A DNA stretch of 38,980 nt from Paracoccaceae bacterium (GCA_023260655.1 JALQUU010000025.1:1-38980); one strand, 5' to 3'. Counted from the first letter of the stretch, positions 1 to 8,769 are shown. Made by a program: numbers and translations. Notes: a model not told the origin generated them from the letters alone.

Positions 1-2
1 CG

Positions 3-140
3 CGTGGCACGGTTACTTCGAATCTTGCGCTGGAGGCCTCCAGCCTCTCCGAAATATACGCTCTGGCAGATCCGGCCGTTGATCAGGACTTCGCCAAGAC
101 CGTTGCGGATGCTTCGCTCGTCGCACCTGCTCGCGAGTAA
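3..140 (+). CDS. C-terminal tail of a RodZ-like protein (partial)
   Basis: An open frame enters from the left edge and ends at TAA 138-140, giving 45 residues that finish VADASLVAPARE. Codon use looks like a real gene (GC-rich third positions). The tail resembles the end of the helix-turn-helix / DUF4115 (RodZ-like) proteins that often precede ispG in Rhodobacteraceae. Those are membrane-anchored cytoskeletal proteins involved in cell shape. Only the tail is visible, with no HTH or membrane segment in the window, so the name rests mainly on position next to ispG and a weak match to remembered tails. The 58-base gap to ispG shows no terminator. Confidence 0.5.
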   Translation, partial: RGTVTSNLALEASSLSEIYALADPAVDQDFAKTVADASLVAPARE

Positions 141-198
141 TTGCAGCGCCCTCCCGGACGTACTATTTAGCCACTAAGAAAGTGGCTGGGGAAATCGC

Positions 199-1320
199 AT
201 GTCTTTGAACCATATCCGTCCGTGGCGAAACATCGAGCGGCGGAAGTCGCGCCAGATCATGGTTGGCTCGGTTCCTGTGGGCGGTGACGCACCGATCACG
301 GTGCAAACGATGACAAACACCCTGACCACAGATGTCAAAGGCACTCTGGATCAGGTGATCCGCTCAGCCGAGGCAGGGGCGGATATCGTGCGTGTCTCTG
401 TGCCGGACGAAGCATCCGCGAAAGCGCTCAAAGAGATCGTTCGCGAAAGCCCTGTGCCGATCGTGGCTGATATCCACTTCCATTACCGCCGTGGGATCGA
501 AGCCGCCGAAGCGGGCGCGGCCTGCTTGAGGATCAATCCGGGCAATATCGGGGATGAGAAGCGCGTGCGCGAGGTGATCAAGGCCGCGCGGGACAATAAC
601 TGCTCGATCCGGATCGGGGTGAATGCTGGCTCGTTGGAAAAGCATTTGCTTGAAAAGTATGGCGAGCCCACGCCGGACGCGATGGTGGAAAGCGGCCTCG
701 ATCATATCAAGATCCTTCAGGACAACGACTTTCACGAATTCAAGATATCCTGCAAAGCCTCTGACGTGTTCATGGCCGCTGCGGCCTACCAGATGTTGGC
801 GGACGCCACCGATGCCCCCATCCATCTCGGGATTACAGAAGCGGGCGGCCTGATGTCGGGCACAATCAAATCCGCGATTGGCCTCGGCAACCTCCTGTGG
901 ATGGGCATCGGTGATACGATCCGCGTCTCTCTTTCGGCGGATCCGGTCGAAGAAGTGAAAGTTGGCTACGAGATTCTGAAGTCCCTCGGGTTGCGCCATC
1001 GCGGCGTCAATATCATCTCCTGCCCGTCCTGTGCCCGTCAGGGCTTCGACGTGATTAAGACTGTGGAGGCCCTCGAAACGCGGCTCCAGCACATAAGGAC
1101 CCCGATGAGTCTCTCCATCATTGGCTGCGTTGTGAACGGGCCCGGCGAAGCGCTGATGACCGATGTCGGCTTCACGGGCGGCGGTAACGGGGCAGGGATG
1201 GTCTATCTCGCGGGCAAGCAAAGCCACAAGCTCGGCAATGAGCAGATGATCGAGCACATCGTCGAGCAGGTCGAGCGCAAGGCCGCCGAGCTGGAGGCCT
1301 TGGCCAAAGCCGAGGCGTGA
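199..1320 (+). CDS. ispG: 4-hydroxy-3-methylbut-2-enyl diphosphate synthase (flavodoxin/ferredoxin)
   Basis: This cytosolic [4Fe-4S] enzyme catalyses the penultimate step of the non-mevalonate (MEP) isoprenoid pathway, converting ME-cPP to HMBPP. The 373-residue length is normal for the bacterial short form. The TIM-barrel half carries the typical VQTMTNT start and DIVRVSVPD. The iron-sulfur half carries CPSC (Cys275, Cys278), then [10 protein letters not shown] with Cys310 and Glu317. These match the three cluster ligands and the catalytic Glu of the E. coli enzyme. The start ATG at 199 follows a purine-rich GGGGAAA stretch. The TGA stop directly abuts the TGA of the convergent selO, with no terminator between them. 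Confidence 0.97.
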   Translation: MSLNHIRPWRNIERRKSRQIMVGSVPVGGDAPITVQTMTNTLTTDVKGTLDQVIRSAEAGADIVRVSVPDEASAKALKEIVRESPVPIVADIHFHYRRGIEAAEAGAACLRINPGNIGDEKRVREVIKAARDNNCSIRIGVNAGSLEKHLLEKYGEPTPDAMVESGLDHIKILQDNDFHEFKISCKASDVFMAAAAYQMLADATDAPIHLGITEAGGLMSGTIKSAIGLGNLLWMGIGDTIRVSLSADPVEEVKVGYEILKSLGLRHRGVNIISCPSCARQGFDVIKTVEALETRLQHIRTPMSLSIIGCVVNGPGEALMTDVGFTGGGNGAGMVYLAGKQSHKLGNEQMIEHIVEQVERKAAELEALAKAEA

Positions 1321-2739
1321 TCAGGTTCCGCAGAATGTGCGTTGTACTGCGTTTTCCGGCGTTGCAGGCACCCGCGCCCATGCGAATTCGGGCCGTGGGT
1401 CAAACGGCATCGTTACCGCTTCCAGCAGTCTGTTGAAAACCGAATAATCGCCGCGAGCGCCCGCTTGCAAAGCTTCTTCAACCAAGTGGTTGCGGGGGAT
1501 TTGCTGCGGGTTGGCCTGCTGCATGATCGATCGCGGGTCAGGCTCGTTGGCGATGCGGGCCTTCCACCGCTCGGCCCAAGCGTCAAACGCTGCTGGGTCG
1601 AGGAATTGGTCGCGTGCTGCCTCATCCGTAGCCAATGCACGGAACGTATTGGTGAAATCGGCTTGACCTTCTTGCATGAGCGACAAGAGATCGTCGATCA
1701 TTGGAAGGTCCGTGGAGTTGGGGCTAGAGAGACCGATCTTGCGGCCAAAAGCGTGCAACCGTGCCTTTTCGATGATCCCAGAGAAGTCATCGATGGATTG
1801 CTGCCAAGTCTTCAAAACCGCATCGGGCGAAGGTTCCAGAAGCAAAAGCGCGGAGGCCAATTGCGCGAGGTTCCAAACGATGATCCGCGCTTGGTTCGAA
1901 TAGGCGTAGCGTCCGAACTGGTCGATGGAGGAATAGACTGTATCTCTATGAAAAGTCTCTATAAAGGCGGCAGGGCCATAGTCAATCGTTTCGCCGGAAA
2001 GGCTGGTGTTGTCAGTATTCATGACACCGTGAATAAAGCCGAGCCCCATCCAGCTTGCGACGAGTTTGGCTTGCCGCAGCATCACAGCTTGCAGCATTTC
2101 AAAAGGCGTTTCGCAGTCGGGATAGTGGCGGGTTCTGACATGCTCGAAGAGGGCGCGAACACCGTCGATATCGCCCCGTGATGCGAAAAACTCAAAGGTG
2201 CCAACACGGATGTGAGACGCGGCAACGCGAACCAGAACGGCACCCGGAAGAGCGGTTTCGCGATAGATGTGATCCCCGGTCGAGAACGCCGCCAGAGCGC
2301 GGGTGCTGGGAATTCCAACAGCGTGCATGAACTCGCTCAGAAGGTACTCTCGCAGCACTGGGCCAATCCCGGCTCGGCCATCCCCGTTCCGCGAATAGGG
2401 GGTGCGCCCCGATCCCTTGAGTTGGATATCGAAACGCTTGCCGTCTGGTGCCAGCACTTCGCCCAGCAGAAGAGCGCGTCCATCGCCGAGTTGCGGAGAG
2501 AAACCGCCGAACTGATGGCCGGCGTAGACTTGGGCGAGAGGGTCGAAGCCTTCAGGGATCGTTCCGGTCTTGAGAAGGTCCGTTAGCAGATCGGAGGCCG
2601 TGCTTTCAAGTCCGAGCTCGCTCGCGAGGCCTTCATTGAAAGCAACGGGCTTAGCTGCCGGAAAGCGCATGGGCGAAAGGCGTGTAAAGAGCCTTTCGGG
2701 CAGGCGCGCATAGCTATTGTCGATCGTTGCCCAGGCCAT
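1321..2739 (-). CDS. selO: Protein adenylyltransferase SelO (YdiU/UPF0061 family)
   Basis: This is a pseudokinase-fold enzyme. Family members bind ATP in a flipped orientation and AMPylate Ser/Thr/Tyr of redox proteins. Visible motifs are KGSGRTPYSR (Lys108), the NTDN loop (241-244) and IDYGP (Asp253, metal-binding Asp of the DFG-like site). The protein ends RTFCGT: a Cys third from the end, where eukaryotic homologues carry selenocysteine. At 472 residues it is at the usual bacterial length. The start ATG has a GGAGG site about 6 bases upstream. It lies 19 bases downstream of the acetyltransferase gene and is probably the last gene of that leftward operon. Its stop abuts the ispG stop (see findings). 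Confidence 0.95.
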   Translation of the reverse strand: MAWATIDNSYARLPERLFTRLSPMRFPAAKPVAFNEGLASELGLESTASDLLTDLLKTGTIPEGFDPLAQVYAGHQFGGFSPQLGDGRALLLGEVLAPDGKRFDIQLKGSGRTPYSRNGDGRAGIGPVLREYLLSEFMHAVGIPSTRALAAFSTGDHIYRETALPGAVLVRVAASHIRVGTFEFFASRGDIDGVRALFEHVRTRHYPDCETPFEMLQAVMLRQAKLVASWMGLGFIHGVMNTDNTSLSGETIDYGPAAFIETFHRDTVYSSIDQFGRYAYSNQARIIVWNLAQLASALLLLEPSPDAVLKTWQQSIDDFSGIIEKARLHAFGRKIGLSSPNSTDLPMIDDLLSLMQEGQADFTNTFRALATDEAARDQFLDPAAFDAWAERWKARIANEPDPRSIMQQANPQQIPRNHLVEEALQAGARGDYSVFNRLLEAVTMPFDPRPEFAWARVPATPENAVQRTFCGT

Positions 2740-2758
2740 ATTGCGCCTCCACGATTAA

Positions 2759-3196
2759 TCAGAGCTTACGGACGAAAAGCTGCCCGCCATCCTGCGACCG
2801 GAACCCGGTTCTGTTAAAAAGAGTGGTCGCCTCAGCAGGAACATAGGCCGAGAGATGCGAGACGCCAGAGCCCGCCAAGGCTGTGCCGAGCCCTAGGAGC
2901 ACGTCGCTCGCCATACCGCGCCCGCGCACGCCTGTGCGGATCCAGAGTTGTTCGATGTGCCCCACCAATCCGCCCGCTTCGGGCGACCAGCCAAACGAGA
3001 GACACGCGAAGCCCACGGGGCTAACGCGCGGGCCAAGGAGCCAGACCGCGCCATGGGGCGTGCCTTCGCAGAGCGGGCGATAGGCCGCATCGAGCTTTTC
3101 AGAGGTCCGGCTGCGGCCCGCTTCGGTATCGGCTTGAGCGGCAAGCGCGATCAGGCGCGGCGCGTCGTCGGAAGTGCAAAGGTGAAGGGCGGTCAA
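2759..3196 (-). CDS. GNAT-family N-acetyltransferase
   Basis: A small acetyl-CoA-dependent acyltransferase of about 145 residues whose substrate cannot be told from sequence. The GNAT core is visible: beta-4 with HIEQLWIRTGVRGRGMASDVLL (the RGRGMA pyrophosphate loop), then LSAYVPAEATTLFNRTGF, the usual C-terminal signature, and a final Phe-Val-Arg strand. The open frame extends far upstream, but that part is antisense-like and Arg/His-rich inside the nucleoside hydrolase gene. I choose TTG 3196-3194, which overlaps the preceding TGA as TTGA, a translational-coupling arrangement. The N-terminus then reads MTALHLCTSDDAPRLIALA. It probably forms an operon with the nucleoside hydrolase and selO. 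Confidence 0.85.
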   Translation of the reverse strand: MTALHLCTSDDAPRLIALAAQADTEAGRSRTSEKLDAAYRPLCEGTPHGAVWLLGPRVSPVGFACLSFGWSPEAGGLVGHIEQLWIRTGVRGRGMASDVLLGLGTALAGSGVSHLSAYVPAEATTLFNRTGFRSQDGGQLFVRKL

Positions 3197-4134
3197 TATC
3201 TGGCCAATCGTTCGGTGAGGAGGGCAAAGAAACCGTCTGCATCGATGTCCCCCAAAAACATTGCGTTCGGGGTTCTTTCGGTTACGCGCCACCAGTCGGC
3301 GACGGTCATGCCAAGGGTGAGTTCGGAGGCGGTTTCGATTTCGACATTTATGAACCGACCCGTGAACAGGGTGGGTTCGAGCAGGTAGGCGATCACGCAT
3401 GGGTCATGCAGAGGTGCGCCTTCACTGCCGTATTTCTCCTTGTCGAAACGTTCAAAAAAGTCTGTCATCTCGGCGACGGCGATAGCAACGGCTGATCCAA
3501 GTGCCCGGAATTTGTCGTTCCGCTCCTTGGTGACAAGGGCTTTGTGGGTGACATCGAGCGGGACCACCGTGATCGGAACCCCTGAGGAAAAGACGATCTT
3601 GGCCGCTTCCGGATCGACGTAAATGTTGAACTCTGCCGCAGGCGTGATGTTGCCTACTTCGAAATAGGCCCCGCCCATCAGAACGATTTCCGCGATCTTC
3701 GGGAGGATGTCAGGCGCGCGTTCGATGGCAGTTGCGATATTCGTCAGTGGGCCGAGGGGGCAGAGGGTTACGGACCCTGCGGGTTCTGACCGGAGCGTGT
3801 CGATGAGGAAATCGACGGCATTTTGCGGCTGCAACTGCATGGTCGGTTCGGGCAGGGTAGGGCCATCAAGCCCTGTTTTCCCATGCACGTGTTCTGCCGT
3901 CACAAGATGGCGTTTAAGCGGTGTGTCGCATCCGGCTAAAACCTTGATATCGCGCCGGTTTGCAAGTTCGCAAATCTTGAGCGCGTTCACCGAGGTGAGC
4001 CGCAAAGGCACGTTTCCGGCAACGCAGGTGATGCCCAGAACGTCGAGTTCCTCGCCGCTCGCGAGTGCTAGAAGTATGGCGACGGCATCGTCCTGACCCG
4101 GGTCAGTGTCGATGATGATTTTGCGCTTTTGCAT
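3193..4134 (-). CDS. Nucleoside hydrolase (IUNH/Rih family)
   Basis: Hydrolyses the N-glycosidic bond of ribonucleosides in purine/pyrimidine salvage; acts in the cytoplasm and is calcium dependent. The N-terminus MQKRKIIIDTDPGQDDA holds the family's Asp cluster (Asp11, Asp15, Asp16), and a late HDPCVIAYLLEP segment supplies the fourth Asp ligand. At 313 residues it is full length. A start 13 codons upstream is possible, but the chosen ATG follows ACGGGGA at the right distance and matches the family start. The base specificity (inosine-uridine, pyrimidine or purine) cannot be decided. The stop overlaps the acetyltransferase start. Confidence 0.93.
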   Translation of the reverse strand: MQKRKIIIDTDPGQDDAVAILLALASGEELDVLGITCVAGNVPLRLTSVNALKICELANRRDIKVLAGCDTPLKRHLVTAEHVHGKTGLDGPTLPEPTMQLQPQNAVDFLIDTLRSEPAGSVTLCPLGPLTNIATAIERAPDILPKIAEIVLMGGAYFEVGNITPAAEFNIYVDPEAAKIVFSSGVPITVVPLDVTHKALVTKERNDKFRALGSAVAIAVAEMTDFFERFDKEKYGSEGAPLHDPCVIAYLLEPTLFTGRFINVEIETASELTLGMTVADWWRVTERTPNAMFLGDIDADGFFALLTERLARY

Positions 4135-4228
4135 GAGATTCCCCGTTTGGGGGACGGTGCACTTTTGGCACATCGCTGTCCAGAAGCTCCGGCGTGTTTC
4201 GAAACGAGCTTGGCGTTCTGGGCAGGAT

Positions 4229-4254
4229 CATGCCGGACCCTGAGGCCCGGCATG
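4229..4254 (-). terminator. Hairpin between substrate-binding protein and nucleoside hydrolase genes
   Basis: The sequence CATGCCGG (4229-4236) is matched by CCGGCATG (4247-4254), and the stem can extend to 11 pairs with one mismatch and a 4-base loop. It sits 16 bases after the iron-binding-protein stop. No T-run follows on the minus strand, so it could be a weak terminator, or an mRNA-stabilising hairpin that lets the first gene be expressed more strongly than those downstream. Confidence 0.45.
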
Positions 4255-4269
4255 GAGTTTTGTTATTGA

Positions 4270-5274
4270 TCAGCCGTCGAAGTTGACGGTCTCGATCAGG
4301 CGCAAGGCTTCGGGGCGCAAGCGCGCGAGATCCATCAGGTTGACGGTGTCCGCCGTGAAGCTGCCCCAGCCTTTAACCAAAGCGTCAGGCTCTGTGCCGG
4401 GAGCGATCGGGTATTCGGCGTTGGCCTCGGCATAGATTGCCTGCGCAGCCGGCGAAGAGAGCAACTCCATCATTTTCAAAGCGTTTTCTTTGTTCGGTGC
4501 GGCTTTGGTCATGGCGATTCCAGAGATATTCACATGCGTGCCGCCGTCAGCGAAGGTCGGGAACTCGATGCGCACGGAGTCTGCCCAAGCCTGCTGCTCG
4601 GGATCCTTCAGCATCTGCGCCATGTAATAAGTGTTGCCCAGCGAGATATCACATTCACCGGCCCAGATGGATTTTACCTGGCTACGGTCATTGCCTTCGG
4701 GCTTTTTGGCGAGGTTCGCTTTTACGCCTTCCAGCCACTCTTTGGTTTTCTCTTCGCCGAGGTGGTGCAGCACTGCGGCGACGAGCCCGACGTTATAGGC
4801 ATGCGTGCCGGGGCGGGTGCAGATGCGGCCTTTCCATTTGGGATCGGCCAGATCCTCGTAAGTGGTGATTTCGCCAGGGGCCACGCGATCTTTCGAGGCG
4901 TAGACGATACGGGCACGGGTTGTGAGGCCCCACCAGTGGTTTGCCGGATCATGGTAGATTTCCGGAACGTTCGCCTTGAGTACATCGCTTTCTACGGGCT
5001 GGGTAACGCCTGCATCAACGATTTCCGCGAGGCGCGCGACATCTACTGTGAGGACCAGATCGGCGGGGGAACGATCGCCCTCGGCGACCAGACGCTCGAC
5101 CATGCCTTTTTCGAGGAAGGCGACGTTCACTTTGATGCCTGTTTCGGCGGTGAACGCGTCGACCAGCGGCTGGATCAGCTCCGGCTGGCGGTAGGAGTAG
5201 ACATTGACCTCTTCGGCCAGTGCGGCTGCAGTGGACGAGAGAAGAACTGCGGTGGAAAGCAGGAACGAGCGCAT
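4270..5274 (-). CDS. Iron(III)-type ABC transporter substrate-binding protein (FbpA/FutA-like)
   Basis: A periplasmic solute-binding protein of 334 residues. A signal peptide is visible (MRSFLLSTAVLLSSTAAALAEEV, cleavage after ALA). The mature start VNVYSYRQPELIQPLVDAF is typical of the ferric-binding FbpA/FutA group. The double tyrosine in GNTYYMAQM is the usual Fe3+-phenolate ligand pair, and HVNISGIAM and the C-terminal YPIAPG also fit. No permease or ATPase gene is in the window, so it is an orphan component here. Good SD GGAGG just before ATG. The 77-base upstream spacer has a TTGACT element, but no clear -10 or recognised iron box. Confidence 0.9.
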   Translation of the reverse strand: MRSFLLSTAVLLSSTAAALAEEVNVYSYRQPELIQPLVDAFTAETGIKVNVAFLEKGMVERLVAEGDRSPADLVLTVDVARLAEIVDAGVTQPVESDVLKANVPEIYHDPANHWWGLTTRARIVYASKDRVAPGEITTYEDLADPKWKGRICTRPGTHAYNVGLVAAVLHHLGEEKTKEWLEGVKANLAKKPEGNDRSQVKSIWAGECDISLGNTYYMAQMLKDPEQQAWADSVRIEFPTFADGGTHVNISGIAMTKAAPNKENALKMMELLSSPAAQAIYAEANAEYPIAPGTEPDALVKGWGSFTADTVNLMDLARLRPEALRLIETVNFDG

Positions 5275-5351
5275 GATGCCTCCGGTTGGAAATTTGCGCC
5301 TTAATTCCCGACAAAACTACTCAAGTCAATACCTGATTGAAAAAATCAGAA

Positions 5352-6173
5352 TTAAGCCTGACGCTTTTCAACCCGTTTCGCTTCGTTCCAAAGGGCGTCC
5401 ATTTCTTCGAGATTTGACTTCTCCGGAGAGGAGCCACGGGCCGCAAGGGACTGTTCGATATAGGAAAAGCGGCGCTCGAACTTGGCATTGGTCCGCCGGA
5501 GGGCCGCTTCTGGATCGATATCCCAATGGCGGGCGAGGTTGGCGATCACGAAAAGGAGATCGCCGAACTCTTCTTCGACATCCATTGATGTTCCTGTAGC
5601 GCGGGCTTCGCGAATTTCGCCGACTTCTTCGAGCAACTTGTCAATGACATGCCCATCATCGGGCCAATCGAAGCCGACACGGGCGGCGCGTTTCTGGAGT
5701 TTGACCGCGCGGAGGAGCGCGGGGAGCCCGAGGGCGACACCTTCCAGCACGCCTTTTTGCGCTTTCCGTTTGCGCTCCTCGGCCTTGATCCTCTCCCAGT
5801 CGATGGTTTGTTGATCGGCGGACTTATCGCGACTTTCCGAACCGAAGACGTGCGGATGGCGTTCGATCATCTTGTCGGCCATACCGTTGGCCACATCGTT
5901 GAACGAAAAATAGCCGGCCTCTTGGGCCATCTGGGCGTGGAAAACCGACTGGAACAACAAGTCGCCCAACTCGCCTTTCAACTCGCCCCATTCGCCGCGC
6001 TCGATTGCATCGGCCACTTCATAGGCTTCTTCGATGGTGTAGGGGGCGATGGTGGCAAAGGTTTGCTCGATATCCCAAGGGCAGCCGGTTTGCGGATCGC
6101 GCAGCGCCTGCATGATCTGGAGGAGGCGATTGATTCCAGAGGTTTCCTCTGCGGAAGGGATCGGGTCGGGCAT
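5352..6173 (-). CDS. mazG: Nucleoside triphosphate pyrophosphohydrolase MazG
   Basis: Hydrolyses (d)NTPs to NMP plus pyrophosphate, in nucleotide-pool cleaning and, in E. coli, in lowering ppGpp signalling. Both tandem MazG domains are present. The first has CPWDIEQTFATIAPYTIEEAYEV with EEAYEV, and GELGDLLFQ, the Mg2+-binding EExxE/ExxD set. The second has LLEEVGEIREA and EEFGDLLFVIANLARH. Start at MPDPIPSAEETSG (273 residues) is chosen over an upstream Met 18 codons earlier because it matches family N-termini and leaves room for the divergent promoter. It is transcribed divergently from the M20 amidohydrolase across 65 bases. Confidence 0.95.
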   Translation of the reverse strand: MPDPIPSAEETSGINRLLQIMQALRDPQTGCPWDIEQTFATIAPYTIEEAYEVADAIERGEWGELKGELGDLLFQSVFHAQMAQEAGYFSFNDVANGMADKMIERHPHVFGSESRDKSADQQTIDWERIKAEERKRKAQKGVLEGVALGLPALLRAVKLQKRAARVGFDWPDDGHVIDKLLEEVGEIREARATGTSMDVEEEFGDLLFVIANLARHWDIDPEAALRRTNAKFERRFSYIEQSLAARGSSPEKSNLEEMDALWNEAKRVEKRQA

Positions 6174-6238
6174 TGCGGTTGTCCGTGCATTCGTGTTGTT
6201 TGGCAAAGCCTGACCTAGCGCCCTCAAGGAGTCCAGAC

Positions 6239-7405
6239 ATGCCCGTTATCAATCGTATCGCCGGATATACCGAAGAGATGGCAACGTGGCGCCAGCATTT
6301 GCATGCCCATCCCGAGTTGGCTTTCGCTTGCCACCAGACGGCCGATTTCGTGGCCGAGCGCTTGGCGGAGTTCGGAGTGGATGAGGTGCATCGGGGTTTT
6401 GCGCAATCGGGTTTGGTCGCTCTTGTGCATGGCAAAGGTAAAGGGCCCGTTATCGGCTTGCGCGCTGATATGGATGCATTGCCGATCCACGAGGAAACCG
6501 GGCTGGATTACGCGTCGAAAGTGGCTGGTGTGATGCATGCCTGCGGCCATGATGGCCATACCACGATGCTTCTGGGGGCAGCCAAATACCTTTGTGAGAC
6601 GCGGAACTTCTCGGGCACGGTCGCGCTGATTTTCCAACCTGCAGAGGAAGACGGGGGTGGCGCGGGAGTGATGGTGGAAGAGGGCGTTCTGGACCGCTTC
6701 AAGATTGACGAGGTCTATGCGCTGCACAATGCGCCGGGGGTGCCGGAGGGGCAGTTCTATACCAACCCAGGCCCGATCATGGCGGCCGTCGATACGTTTC
6801 ACATCCATGTCAAAGGTCGCGGTGGCCACGGGGCAATGCCGCATGAAACCGCCGATCCGGTGATAGCGGCCTGCGGTATCGTGCAGGCGATCCAGACCAT
6901 CGTCAGCCGCAACCACTATGCGCTCGATGATCTGGTGGTCTCGGTCACACAGATCCATACCGGTTCGGCAGAAAACATCGTGCCGGAGACAGCCTATATC
7001 AACGGCACCGTGCGAACCTTCGACAAGGCGGTGCAGGCGATGGTGCAGCGGCGTATGGCCGAGATCGTGGAAGGTGTTGCCAAAGGTTACGGCGTGACCG
7101 CGGAGTTGACTTATGACGTTTGGTATCCGGCCACAGTGAATAGCGTGCGGGAGACCGAGTTTGCGGCCGAAGTGGCTCGCGATGTTGTGGGAGAGGCCAT
7201 GGTCGAGCCGGAAGCGGGGCGTGAAATGGGGGCGGAGGATTTCGCCTATTTCCTCGAAGCGCGCCCCGGTGCCTACTTGTTCCTCGGGCAGGGTGAGGGG
7301 GCGAGGCTCCACCACGCCAAATACAATTTCAACGATTCCGTTGCTCCGATCGGCGCGTCTTTCTTCGCGCGGCTCGTCGAGCGCAAACTGCCACTGGAGG
7401 GGTGA
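6239..7405 (+). CDS. M20-family amidohydrolase (hippurate hydrolase / N-acyl-amino acid deacylase type)
   Basis: A di-metal amidohydrolase of 388 residues that cleaves N-acyl or N-carbamoyl amino acids, as in the HipO/AbgB/IAA-amino acid hydrolase group. Motifs: RADMDALPI (residues 76-83), HACGHDGHTTMLLGAA with Cys102 and His104 as metal ligands, the catalytic Glu pair in QPAEEDGGGAG (136-137), and the closing EDFAYFLEARPGAYLFLG. The Met in MPVINRIAGY follows AAGGAG at ideal spacing, so this start is firm. It is followed 3 bases later by a ureohydrolase, which suggests a shared amide or guanidino-nitrogen catabolic role. The exact substrate is not determinable. Confidence 0.93.
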   Translation: MPVINRIAGYTEEMATWRQHLHAHPELAFACHQTADFVAERLAEFGVDEVHRGFAQSGLVALVHGKGKGPVIGLRADMDALPIHEETGLDYASKVAGVMHACGHDGHTTMLLGAAKYLCETRNFSGTVALIFQPAEEDGGGAGVMVEEGVLDRFKIDEVYALHNAPGVPEGQFYTNPGPIMAAVDTFHIHVKGRGGHGAMPHETADPVIAACGIVQAIQTIVSRNHYALDDLVVSVTQIHTGSAENIVPETAYINGTVRTFDKAVQAMVQRRMAEIVEGVAKGYGVTAELTYDVWYPATVNSVRETEFAAEVARDVVGEAMVEPEAGREMGAEDFAYFLEARPGAYLFLGQGEGARLHHAKYNFNDSVAPIGASFFARLVERKLPLEG

Positions 7406-7408
7406 ACC

Positions 7409-8371
7409 ATGGCTTTGGAAGATGCAAAAACGCAGGTCGATCAGGCTTTCACGCGGAGTGAATTGCGTGGCCTTTCCTTTGAGAATGCCTTTGGCGGGGC
7501 CGTGAGTTTCCTGCGGCGGAAATATACGAAGGACCTCGCAGGTGCGCAGATTGCGGTAACCGGCGTTCCCTTCGATCAGGCTGTTACCCATCGCACTGGC
7601 CCGCGTTTCGGGCCTCGCGCTATTCGGGAGGCCTCCTGCCTGCAGCCCTACGATCCGCCCTACGGCTGGGGCTTCGATCCGCTGGGCGAGTTTGCCGTGG
7701 TGGACTACGGCGATCTGGCGTTCGACTATGCGAAGATCTCGGATTTTCCCGCAGCCCTCGAAGCCCACGCGGCGGGCATTCTGGCGAGCGATACCGCTAT
7801 GATCACGCTTGGAGGTGACCACTTCATCACCCTGCCGATCCTGCGCGCCCATGCGGCGAAATACGGGCCCCTTTCGTTCATCCAGTTCGATGCCCATTCG
7901 GACCTCTGGCAGGACGATGACATGAGCCGGATCGACCACGGCACCTTTATGTACAAGGCTGTAAAACTGGGCCTCGTCGATCCGAAAACCTCGGTGCAGA
8001 TCGGTATCCGGACGGAATGCTCGGACTATCTGGGCGTGAACGTGATCGATGCGCGGGAAGTGCATGAGACGGGGGCGGCGGCTGTGGCCAAGAAGTTGAA
8101 AGGGATCGTTGGCGAACGGCCGACCTACCTGACCTTCGACATCGACTGCCTCGATCCGGCCTATGCACCCGGCACCGGAACGCCGGTTTGGGGCGGGCTT
8201 TCGAGTTCGCAGGCGGCCATCATTCTGCGCGATATCGCGGGCATCAATCTGGTGGGTGGCGATGTGGTGGAAGTGTCGCCGCCCTTCGACCACGGCAATA
8301 TCACGGCTGTGGCGGGCGCTCATGTGGCGATGGAGCTGATCGCACTTTGGGGTTGGACGCGGCGGGGGTGA
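7409..8371 (+). CDS. speB: Agmatinase-family ureohydrolase
   Basis: A Mn2+ enzyme releasing urea from a guanidino compound. The complete binuclear site is seen: GGDH (His138), FDAHSD (Asp161, His163, Asp165) and DIDCLDPA (Asp244, Asp246). HG in RIDHGTF and the C-terminal EVSPPFDHGNITA also match. The 320 residues are typical of proteobacterial agmatinase or guanidinobutyrase. These activities cannot be separated by eye, so the symbol is by family convention. Start ATG lies 3 bases after the M20 stop, indicating one operon. An acyl-amide hydrolase upstream would suit degradation of an acylated or guanidino amino acid, but that is inference. Confidence 0.88.
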   Translation: MALEDAKTQVDQAFTRSELRGLSFENAFGGAVSFLRRKYTKDLAGAQIAVTGVPFDQAVTHRTGPRFGPRAIREASCLQPYDPPYGWGFDPLGEFAVVDYGDLAFDYAKISDFPAALEAHAAGILASDTAMITLGGDHFITLPILRAHAAKYGPLSFIQFDAHSDLWQDDDMSRIDHGTFMYKAVKLGLVDPKTSVQIGIRTECSDYLGVNVIDAREVHETGAAAVAKKLKGIVGERPTYLTFDIDCLDPAYAPGTGTPVWGGLSSSQAAIILRDIAGINLVGGDVVEVSPPFDHGNITAVAGAHVAMELIALWGWTRRG

Positions 8372-8373
8372 GC

Positions 8374-8769
8374 ATGGCCAAGGTGGCGTATTTCCTAATT
8401 TTCGCTCTGGTTGCCTTCGGCCTATATGTGCGGTTGGCGCCTTCTTCTGTGGCGCGCTGGCATGTTCCCATTGAGGGGGGCGATGCAGCGTTCGCGGGTG
8501 GCCTACGCAAGGTGTTGCCGGGTCAAGGCGGGCAGTTGCCGACTTTGGTGGCGATCATCGAAAAAGAACCACGCACGCGGCTGCTTGCCGGATCTTTGGC
8601 GGAAGGGCGGCTGACCTTCGTCACCCGCTCGCGCCTTTGGGGGTTTCCTGATTACGCCACTTTGGAAGCGCGCGGAGAGGACCTCGTGATCTACTCGCGC
8701 CTGCGGTTCGGCCGCTCGGATCTGGGCGTAAACTCAGCCCGGGTGGCGCGCTGGATCGCTGGGCTTTGA
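8374..8769 (+). CDS. DUF1499-family protein
   Basis: A 131-residue protein with an N-terminal hydrophobic segment (about residues 4-18, probable signal anchor). It carries the family pattern [37 protein letters not shown]. The biochemical function of DUF1499 is not known to me. Start ATG is 2 bases after the ureohydrolase stop, so it is the third gene of that operon. A longer upstream frame is only antisense-like sequence in the ureohydrolase gene. Its last 36 bases overlap the end of the convergent small gene. Confidence 0.85.
   Translation: MAKVAYFLIFALVAFGLYVRLAPSSVARWHVPIEGGDAAFAGGLRKVLPGQGGQLPTLVAIIEKEPRTRLLAGSLAEGRLTFVTRSRLWGFPDYATLEARGEDLVIYSRLRFGRSDLGVNSARVARWIAGL

Noticed and set aside
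5275-5351. A defined iron-responsive operator upstream of the binding-protein gene
   Set aside because: TTGACT and A/T-rich bases are present, but I could not match a specific Irr, RirA or IscR-type consensus with confidence.
6224-8323. A 699-codon minus-strand open frame
   Set aside because: It lies opposite the M20 amidohydrolase and ureohydrolase genes, which have full catalytic motifs and ribosome-binding sites; composition is typical of a GC-rich shadow frame.
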